The notes under the pieces were generated by a model, which worked only from the letters and a program-made list of their open reading frames with translations, was not told the origin of the DNA and did not search any database. This document shows, one piece after another, positions 56,085 to 64,000 of a stretch of DNA of 64,000 nt; positions within the stretch are counted from its first letter, which is position 1, and every line of letters begins with the position of its first letter. The position numbers were made by a program, and so were the translations under genes. This DNA is from Rhizophagus irregularis. Its lineage: Eukaryota; Glomeromycota; Glomeromycetes; Glomerales; Glomeraceae. The stretch spans positions 4,120,501 through 4,184,500 of the forward strand of contig NC_089442.1 in NCBI RefSeq assembly GCF_026210795.1, read 5' to 3'.

Positions 56085-56828
56085 ATATAGATAATTTTTA
56101 TTATTAGTTATAAGATTTATATTAAGACAAAAACTTAAAATAATTGCACATTAATATAAAAATTAATAGTTGCGAAATTACGATAACTGGTTAATTATTT
56201 TATATTATTAATTTATTAATATTTAGTGAATTATTTTTCACCATTTTTTCGCAATATTATATAAATATATTTAAAAAAATATTTGCCCAAAATATATAAA
56301 AAAACTAATAAATATTATTAAATAAATTAAAGTTTATCAATGAAATTTATTTTAATTGACTTATTATTAAAAAACTTTTATTAATAAATAACAAAAATGT
56401 TTCTTATTTAATCTAATTAGTATAGTCGTACATTTTGCAATTTTATTCAATTGCTTTGAATGTACATTTTGGCTAAATTTGGAGCAAATATTAAACATTC
56501 ATCGTACAATATAAAAAAATTTTTGCTGATGTTGTACATTTGAACAAAATTTTGCTGTACACTTTGATTCTTTCTCAGACAAAGTTCACTATATAAAAAA
56601 CGTTCATATTCAGGGGCCTTGCAGCACATATAAATCTTTATTATGATTTTAAAAAATAAGTTCATACAATACATGTAAAACTAACATAAATTCTAATTTA
56701 GTAAAGAACTATACCACCCACTAACTTTGGCGAAGCAACTATGTGTGCACTGTCAGTGAAAGACTTAGGCTAGGGGAGTAAGTCCACATTTTCTTAGAAT
56801 GATCCCCTTCTTCCCAGTCTACACCAGA

Positions 56829-57480
56829 TTTTCTTTTTCAAATGAATATAAATTTATTTATATAGCTTATTTTTACGAAGAATTATCAATGATTTTGTCA
56901 TGAGAGTTATATTTGATCTTTTAAAAATTATGTAATTAATTAGTTTTTTTGCATTATCTAGTATAAATTTATAGGTGAATTTATTCCTCATCCCTATCAC
57001 GTGATTTTGATTGGCTAATTTTTTTAACTTAACGGTTAAAAAAAATATTATATAATAAACCATTTTTTTACAAAATATTTTGGTGATTTATTCCTTTAAA
57101 AATTTATTATTTAAAACTTTATAAAACTTTACAATTATTTATTTTTGACATAACTGGTAATAATAATGGTATAAAACAAGAGAAACAACGCAAATAATAA
57201 TAATAAAATCATAGAAGACAAAAAGATAAAAAGAAAGAAAGTAAAAGAAAACAAAAGGGAGAACAAAAGAGAAAAAAACAAAAACAAAAAGGAAGGAAAA
57301 TTAAGAATGGGAAAATGATAAAAAAAGGGAATGAAAACAAAAAGAAATGAAAATGAAATAAAGGAAATGAAAATGAAATGATAAAAAGGTGAAAAGAAAA
57401 GAAAATGAAAGATTTTTATTGTTTATTTGTTGTTTTCTCACCTTCATTACTAAATTAAAACCACTCACTCACTTCATTTT
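56829..57480. other. Gene-free stretch with A/G-rich tract
   Basis: 56830-57180 is A+T-rich with no coding sign. 57180-57415 is dominated by GAAAATGAAATG, AAAGAAAG and similar words. Confidence 0.5.
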
Positions 57481-57888
57481 TAAAGAGAATTGGCAAACCT
57501 AAAAAAAGAGAAAATTTTGTGTCTAAGCTGGCATCCTACAAAAGAAACAATTAAAGAAATGTTAAACCGTTTTTTAAGTTAAATAAAAAAATAGCACACC
57601 TCTCTATTTCTTACCTTAAAGTCCAGTTTCGTATTCAATTTACAACTGAAAAAAAAATAAATAAAAAAAATATTAAAACGTTTCTTAGATTAAAAAAAAA
57701 TAAAATAGTAACACCTCCTCCATTTCTTACCTTAAAGTCCAGTTTCGTGTCCAAGCTAGCACCCTACAATTGAAAAGAAACAAATAAAAGAAACATTAAA
57801 ACATTTTTTAGATTAAAAAAATAAAATAGTAACCCTCCTCCATTTCTTATCTTAAAGTTCAGTTTAATGTCTAAGCTGGTACCCTACA

Positions 57889-58338
57889 ACTATAGATGCT
57901 GTCAGAATTATTTTTACGGTTACGGCACGTGCTGTAACGCCGTAATTAAATGCCGTAAATCGTAAACACCGTGATGCCGTAATGCCGTAATTGAATTTAA
58001 CGTCATAATGTCGTAAATATATATGCCGTAAATGAATAAGACTAAACTTAATTTCAGCCAAGTTCGTAATGCCGGGTCAATTTTTTCACGTTTCACCACG
58101 TGACATTACACAGATTTCCAAAAAAGGAAATTATATCCCTCAATAAAATTGAATAATGGGTTGCACAAGGTTACACAAGTTTCCAAAAAAAGAAAACATT
58201 CCTATCAATTGTTTAGCATTTGTAAAAGTCACGTGATAATGATTAATTACGGCGCCACATTACGGTTACGGCATTATTTACGACATATGTCGTAATGCCG
58301 AAATGTCGTAATTAGGGAATTCCGATAGCACCTATACC
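57889..58338. mobile_element. About 450-bp element rich in TGCCGTAA
   Basis: Ends GATGCTGTCAGAATT and AATTCCGATAGCACC are imperfect inverted repeats. At least ten ATGCCGTAA / CGTAATGTCG-like words crowd both ends and partly pair with each other (TTACGGCAT). The interior includes GGTTACACAAG and TTTCCAAAAAA. The frame at 57864-58061 is a by-product of these repeats. Confidence 0.7.
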
Positions 58339-58639
58339 TACAACTGAAAAGAAATAAATAAAAGAAATATTAAAACGTTTCTTAAATTAAAAAAAATAAA
58401 ATAGTAACATCTCCTCCATTTCTTACCTTAAAGTTCGAAGTTGGTACTCCACAACTGAAAAGAAACAAATAAAAGAAACGTTAAAATGTTTCTTAATTAA
58501 AATTAAAAAATACTACCTCCTCATTTCTTAGGGGCATGCCAGAAATAAGCTGATTTGAAAGAGAGTGGAGGAGTCAAGCTTCAGATCAGGTCTATATATC
58601 ACATGATATTTATATATATAAATATAACATAAACTTTTT

Positions 58640-58910
58640 TTTAATTTATAGCTCTCATTTAGCTCTACAAATCTAGCTTTATAAAACAAAAAAATGTTTT
58701 TTCAAATTGAATCACTAGAAGCCAAAATATTTGTATTTACATTATAATAATTATTATAATGCAATTATCTTGACTTCTAGTGATCCAATTTTAATAAACT
58801 TTTTTTTAATTTATAGTACCCATTTAGTTCTATAAATCCAGCTTTACAAAACAAAAAAAAGTTTGTTCAAATTGAATCACTAGAAGCCAAGATAATTATA
58901 TAATACTAAT
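58640..58910. repeat. Palindromic CTTCTAGTGATCC modules
   Basis: TTTATAGCTCTCATTTAGCT, TTCAAATTGAATCACTAGAA and ATCTTGACTTCTAGTGATCC appear twice; matches 8390-8576 closely. Confidence 0.75.
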
Positions 58911-58938
58911 TATTATATATAATATTTAATATTTAATA

Positions 58939-59768
58939 CAGTCAACTCTCTTTATAGTCACACATTTGGAACAGTCCATATTTGGTGATTATAAAGAGAT
59001 GTGACTATATAAAAAATTTTTTATATTAGTATATCATAATTCCGGCCAAAAATTAACATAATTTTGGCCAAAATTATACTTAAAACTTTATTGTATCATA
59101 ACTCCACCAATGTTAATCATAGAGAGATGATCTTACCGCCATTCGATTCGTCTCAATGAGACGGTTCTAATGGTATAAAATACATCGAATTCCAATTACT
59201 AGATTAATTTCTGAAATTAAAAAAATATTAATGGTTTTTGTGTAATAACTCTGCCAATATTGATCCTAAAGAGACGATCTTACTACCATTCGATTCGTCT
59301 TGATGCGACGAATCTAATGGTATAAAATACATCGAAATCCAATCACTAGATCAATTTCCAAAATTAAAAAATATTAAATGGTTTTTAAGTAGTAACTCCG
59401 TCAATATTGATCACAGAGAGATGTGCTTACCACCATTCGATTCGTCTTGATGAGGCGATTCCAACGAGCTATTAATTGTTTTTTTACAATCACTAGGTAC
59501 CGAGAAATTTAGCAAAATGTTAAATGGCGCAGTAAACGTAAATCAAGAAATATAATAATGCCAATGCTTAACATTTTGTCGAATAATTCATCAGCCAGTG
59601 ATCATAAAAGGATAAAATTACCACCATTCGATTCGTTTCAGTGAGACGATTCTAACAAGCTATGGTACATCTTTATACGATTATTAGATGCCAAGTTATT
59701 TAATATATTCTTTATATAACTGTGATTATAAACGGTTCTTTTTAATATAAGATTTTTGAGTTGACTGT
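58939..59768. mobile_element. About 830-bp pogo-like element with four tandem modules
   Basis: Left end CAGTCAACTCTCTTTATAGT after TA; right end GAGTTGACTG near 59767. Between, four modules of about 150 bp each have ACCATTCGATTCGTCT followed by RATGAGACGATTC (near 59140, 59290, 59440 and 59625). Confidence 0.7.
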
Positions 59769-60290
59769 CGGTAGTAATAATTTTTTTAGCCAATCAGATT
59801 TCAATCAGGTAGGAGTGGGGGTAACTACCCTAGCGTTCCCCCAAAAAAAAGCACTGGTGGCTGGCATTATGCGGAATTATGCACTGTCACGTGAACAGTG
59901 CGGTGACAGATAAGGTGTGACGACTAAGTTTTTTTCAACTCGAAAAAAACTAAGTCCCTCAGATAAATATAAACAATGAAAACACTGAGGGGTGTGATGG
60001 ATGTGATGATTTTTTACTTGGACACGCTACCAGTGCTTTTTTTTAACAGTGAAGCTAGGATAGAATGTGGGCATGCATTTCATGGAGAAATCAGCTGATT
60101 TCTGGCATGCCCCTTACCTTAAAGTTCAGTTTCATGCTCAAGCCGACACCTTACAAAAGAAATAATTAAAAGGAACGTTAAAACATTTCTTAAATTAAAA
60201 TAAAAAAAAATAACTCCTCCTCTTTTCCCATTTCTTACCTTAAAGTTTGTTTCATATCCAAGCCATCACTTTACAAAAGAAATAATGAAA

Positions 60291-60445
60291 ACAATGAAAA
60301 TAAAGGCTTTAACATGAAACGCGTATAAATAACTAATTAATTGACTAATATGATGTAATTGTAAAGCCTGATCAGCCAATCAGTGATATAAGGATGAGTA
60401 ATAACTGATCTCACCCCAGGGTGAGAAATAAATTTTCTCTAAATT
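60291..60445. other. Short gene-free stretch
   Basis: A+T-rich; nothing recognised. Confidence 0.3.
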
Positions 60446-60756
60446 TATTAGGCTAAAGAAATAAAATTATTTGTTTCTCATGAAAAAAAATTGCTAAATT
60501 TAACCTGACCGTCCAGAAAAAAAATTTATTTTCAAAAAAAAATTTAGCTGATTCCACCAAAAGACGATTGGTTGATTTAATAAATTTTTTGCTGCTGGGT
60601 TTTACCCAGTTGGAAAAAATTATTTTTTTATGACATGACGGTCAAAACCAAAATCACATGACCAAATAAAATAAATTTTTTTATCTTTTTGCAACATTTA
60701 CATGACCTACCCGATCATGAGAAACGAATAAATTTATTTACTTGGCCTTATTCTTA
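60446..60756. mobile_element. About 310-bp foldback element
   Basis: TTAGGCTAAAGAAATAAAAT and TATTTGTTTCTCATGA at the left mirror ATCATGAGAAACGAATAAAT and TTACTTGGCCTTA at the right. Inside, GACCGTCC pairs with GACGGTC. Confidence 0.65.
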
Positions 60757-62707
60757 TATAAATGATAATTTATATTTGCTTTAATAAAATTATTTTTGTG
60801 TAAAAAAATTAGATTTTAAGAATTAGCCCATATATTTTAAATATAAAATAAAATTTTAAGCAAAAATATTTTTTATAAGGCTTCTTTTTCTTTAAGTCTT
60901 TGAATGCATATATTATAGTATATATTTTTTTTTCTTATTATAATAAAATGTTAATCTAACAATTTTATTTTTTTTTAGACAAATCTTTAGCTTTTTGAAC
61001 ATAATATTTCAGTAAGTAATTTTTTTCTTTTATTTATTTTAATAAAATATTTATTAATATTTTTATTTATAAAATTGCTATGAATCGCCAGTGTTACATG
61101 ATTTTTAATAATGTATAATTTGTCACCCCGCATCACATCCTCATTGTTTCCATTTTTACTATGTATTCCAGAGACTTGAATTTTTTCGTCGCGCTTTCTA
61201 TAATTCCAGCTAAATTTTAAATTAAACGCAGAAAATATCACTTTTTGGAAAGCTTAAGTAATGTTATACCATCCAAAAAAGGCAATTTTATTTTTCATAA
61301 AAATTGGGAATAGGTTACACCCTATTCCAAAAAAGGCAATTTATATATCAATCATTTAATTTCAGCCAAAATTAAAAAATCATATGACACCGATAATCGC
61401 CACCAGCAATAAATAGTAAACTCCTTTTATTTATTACTTTTTTTTTAATTAATTTGCTCTTCAAGTCTGAATATGTTAGATTTGGTAAGCTATTATTTTT
61501 ACTTTATTATTTGTTAACAAAATGAATAAAGCATTTTTTAATATTACTGATGTTTTAATTTTTTTTTAGGCAATCAGATCATTGAATGTATAGATTTCAG
61601 TTAGTATTAGAATTTTTTTGATTATTAATATTTTTATTTTTTTTTTTAAATAGTCAAGTCTTTAAACATGTAGAATTTTGATAAGGAGAATTCAAATATT
61701 TTTTTTACTGATCTCTATATGTATAGAATTTTGCAAATTTTTAATTTATATAATAAAAAGAACTTTAAAAAGTAAATTAGTCATAATATAAAAATCTGTA
61801 TATCATTATATATAATAAAATAGAAAAATGTATAAATATAATAATAAAATAATGTATAGACTAGTTTTCTTCTTATATGATTTAATCTAGGTAATATCAT
61901 TTATGTAAAATAAAAAAAATAGTAACCAGATTTAGATTAGTTAGGATTAGGATTAAAGTTAAAATTGGGTTAAGATTGGAATTAGAATTAGAATTAGAAT
62001 TATGGTTAAGGAATTAGGATTAAGATAAGATCTGGGTTCGCTGAAGTTATTAAATTTGATGATGTTATTTGGAAAATAAAATTTACAGTTATAAAAGTGA
62101 TAAATTTTAATTTTTTTTACAGATGACATTACCTAGATGCCATTTTTCAGAGAGAAAGTTAGTAAAATTCATAAAATAAATATAACAATAAAAATTATAG
62201 CATAATAAAATATTAATATTAAAATAATGTTTATTATATAATTAATTTAAGTATTTTAGTTATATTAATTTCTATTAATCAATTATTAATAATAAAAAAA
62301 TAATGTTTATCAAATACAAGATGCATTAAAACTGGTTTAATAAGCATTTAAATTAAATATTTTTAAAGCAAGCATTTAATAAATAGTTAATAAATGCTTA
62401 GTTTAACTTTGTGATATATAATTTTATAAAAAAAATGAATTAATACTTTTATTTCCAGATTTGTCAATTTTATAATTTGTTTCATTTTTAATAATTCTGA
62501 CATCTTTTTACTGTTTTTTACAAATATTTTGCAATATTTTTTAATTATTTTAATAAAAAATGGTGCAAAAACATTTTTTATTAAGCAATTTAATTTATTT
62601 TTGCAATATTTTTTAATTCTTTTAATAGAAAATGTTGCAAAAATGTTAGTTAATTTGTTATTGATGATTACTGAAACTGATTAATTTCAGTAATTAACAA
62701 TACTATT
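60757..62707. other. Long A+T-rich stretch without a recognised gene
   Basis: GT..AG intron-like pieces are present (for example GTAAGCTATT at 61490 to TTTTTTTTAG near 61570), and an 84-codon minus-strand frame at 60987-61241 has no recognised motif. TTAGGATTAGGATTA and GAATTAGAATTAGAATTA at 61935-62025 are a degenerate TTAGGN run. I see no supportable gene. Confidence 0.4.
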
Positions 62708-62819
62708 AGGATGCTGTTAGATATTACCTAATATTTTAGGGGGAAGGAGGGTAACTAAAAATCTTAGGTTACATACAATATTATATAAGAAATTATATAT
62801 ATAACATATCTTACCCAGA

Positions 62820-63824
62820 GGTATACTTGCCGTTCAAACTAAAATTCTGTAAATGCCCACCCAAACCCAAATCCCATGGGATTTGGTGTAATGTCAAAAC
62901 TAGAAAAATTAAGTTTGAACGGCCATAACTGGACAAATCAGCTAAACCTGGATAAATTGGATAAATATGGACAAATTAAACAAAATTCCAAATCCAAACT
63001 GAAATAATCTGGACAAAGTGAATATCCCAAATCCAAACTAAATTTCAAATTTACGATTCAATTTATTATTTATAAATTTATTAATTATTACAATTATGTA
63101 TAACAGAAATTACAATTTTATATTAAAATTTTAATAAAAATAAACTATCTTAATCATCATGTAACAAGTCTTTAATATTAAAATTTTTGTCTCTAAATTC
63201 AATTTTTGATTCATTTATATTTGCTTAATTTTCATTAATAGAACCTAATTGATTTATATTTAACTAAATTAATTTGCTTATTTCCAAATTTAATCCATTT
63301 TCATTTTGCAATTACAAATCATTATTCTCTTCACTGTCATCATCAAAAACTGGAAATGAATCATTATCCTCAAATAAATTGATACCTTCTTTCATTACTA
63401 TAGTAATTTGGTTAAAAGCAGTGGTGAATTCATCTTGACTGATGTTATTATTAATAAAATTTAATTCACTTGGAGCATTTGCAATTAAAAAAGAATGGAT
63501 TTAAGCCAATGATTCCAAATGAAATATATTCATTCTAAATATTTAATTAATGATATTTTTAGATATTAACATTAAGATGATTAAATAATATTAGAAAGGA
63601 ATTTAAATTTACTTATTTTGTCTCTTACATAAATTGGGGGAAATCCATATTAAATTTGTCATTTGTCTATCAGATTTTGGATTGGTCTGAGTTTGGCCAT
63701 TTGGAATTATAAGTTTTTCCAGTTTTTCCATCATGGGATTTTAGGAAGTGCTGGAAAATCCCATTTGTCCTGATATTTCCACTGGACAAATCCCAAACTT
63801 TTGGGTTTGAACGGTAAGTATACC
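62820..63824. mobile_element. Inner 1.0-kb TIR element
   Basis: GGTATACTTGCCGTTCAAAC at the left mirrors GTTTGAACGGTAAGTATACC at the right. CTGGACAAAT/ATTTGTCC words are repeated near both ends. It retains a short acidic reading frame (63312-63506). Confidence 0.75.
63312..63506 (-). pseudogene. Acidic C-terminal fragment of an unknown protein
   Basis: The minus-strand frame reads LIANAPSELNFINNNISQDE, FTTAFNQITIVMKEGINLF and EDNDSFPVFDDDSEENNDL before a TAA at 63312-63314. It looks like a real protein end because of its regular composition; it may be left over from the autonomous parent of this TIR element. No family recognised. Confidence 0.4.
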
Positions 63825-64000
63825 CAGGGGAGGGGGGTAAACTCTTATATTAAAGTGATATTAGGTAATATTTGATAGTACCCTTATTGATCAATTTAAT
63901 TTAATTTCAATTTGGCAAAAACTATACTAAATTAAACCAATCAGAGCTCTACATTTATCAAACTGTTTATTAACCTATTAAGAAACTGGATCATAAATTA

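Larger units (their letters stand above)
54566..56620. mobile_element. 2.06-kb hAT-like non-autonomous element, 8-bp TSD
   Basis: TSD GCAGCACA at 54558-54565 and 56621-56628. Ends GGACCCCTGAATAT and ATATTCAGGGGCCTT. GTCGTACA-like words are clustered within 450 bp of the left end and 220 bp of the right. It has no transposase frame and contains a 245-bp MITE, a 1-kb TIR element and a tandem module. Confidence 0.8.
54546..56828 (-). mobile_element. Short retroposed sequence with poly(A), split by a hAT-like element
   Basis: On the minus strand, about 200 nt (56828-56629) end in AATAAAGATTTATATGTGCT, and the poly(A) (T run 54537-54554) lies beyond the hAT-like insertion. ATTTTCTTTTT flanks both sides (near 54534 and 56831). 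It reads like a SINE or a retroposed mRNA end; the source is not recognised. Confidence 0.5.
58531..60113. mobile_element. 1.58-kb TIR element, 3-bp TTA TSD (PIF/Harbinger-like)
   Basis: GGGGCATGCCAGAAATAAGC at 58531 mirrors TCTGGCATGCCCC ending 60113; TTA lies at 58528-58530 and 60114-60116. A 3-bp TTA target and GGG start fit PIF/Harbinger. It has no transposase; it holds palindromic modules (58640-58910) and a nested pogo-like element. Confidence 0.8.
57481..60290. repeat. Interrupted array of CCTTAAAGTCCAGTTTCG units
   Basis: Units of about 110-125 bp (TTTCTTACCTTAAAGTCCAG, CCTACAACTGAAAAGAAAC, AAACGTT..TTTCTTA) occur at 57481-57888, 58339-58530 and 60114-60290, the same type as at 53200. 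Two transposons (57889-58338 and 58531-60113) split the array. Confidence 0.7.
62708..63884. mobile_element. Outer TIR element of a nested pair
   Basis: AGGATGCTGTTAGATATTAC with CTAAT at the left mirrors ATTAGGTAATATTTGATAGT with ACCCT at the right. Only about 170 bp is its own sequence; the rest is the inner element at 62820-63824. Confidence 0.7.

Noticed and set aside
57864-58061. 65-codon frame with repeated NYGITAR text
   Set aside because: Arises from the TGCCGTAA repeats of the MITE at 57889-58338.
60987-61241. 84-codon minus-strand frame as a gene
   Set aside because: No recognised motif, no partner exons on the same strand, and low-complexity ends; kept only as a remark.
1-64000. 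Search for tRNA, rRNA and conserved housekeeping genes
   Set aside because: No T-loop/anticodon arm pattern or rRNA-like conserved block was noticed by eye; a tRNAscan or Rfam search could overturn this.

Overview
The window looks like nuclear DNA of a repeat-rich fungus, most likely an arbuscular mycorrhizal fungus (Glomeromycotina; Rhizophagus or Gigaspora type). It is strongly A+T-rich, reading frames are broken, and introns are short (about 70-100 nt, GT..AG). Protein families recognised are ones known to be expanded in Glomeromycotina. The organism call is inference from family resemblance; no search was run. I see no tRNA, rRNA, CRISPR array or ordinary housekeeping gene. Nearly everything is mobile DNA, often inserted inside other mobile DNA, and many insertions can be read exactly from their target-site duplications (TSDs).

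Layout. 1-2.1 kb: a frameshifted transposase relic whose motif order recalls Transib/RAG1, and a convergent C2H2-like gene with one stop. 2.4-8.6 kb: short palindromic repeats, then an ORF1-only retroelement (2980-8360) split by a hAT transposon (4088-7676), itself split by a 551-bp MITE (7084-7634). 8.6-22.7 kb, minus strand: one LINE ORF2 (endonuclease, reverse transcriptase, RNase H) in the correct order but cut apart by a 6.6-kb TIR transposon with an intron-rich DDE gene (15420-22037) and by another ORF1 element (about 10774-12679). 22.7-24.7 kb: pieces of a Polinton-type DNA polymerase gene and an unknown gene. 24.7-36.1 kb: more ORF1 elements, mariner-like, hAT-like and other MITEs, a Helitron relic and a hAT fragment. 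36.1-54.2 kb: two FAR1-type MULE genes, each interrupted by later insertions, with a TTAA-flanked transposon between them (41986-45777) that carries a gene family well known from these fungi. 51.8-60.3 kb: two families of diverged tandem arrays, one made of paired hairpins. 60.3-64 kb: foldback and nested TIR elements.

The only long intact reading frame is the 501-codon ORF1 at 49706-51211. It lies in a 1.94-kb retroelement with a 16-bp TSD and no ORF2. Several sibling copies share this ORF1-only layout, as in mammalian HAL1 half-LINEs, and presumably depend on a LINE ORF2 supplied in trans. DDE proteins of the hAT, MULE, TTAA and TIR elements would have mobilised their own copies and the many MITEs; almost all copies here are now inactive.
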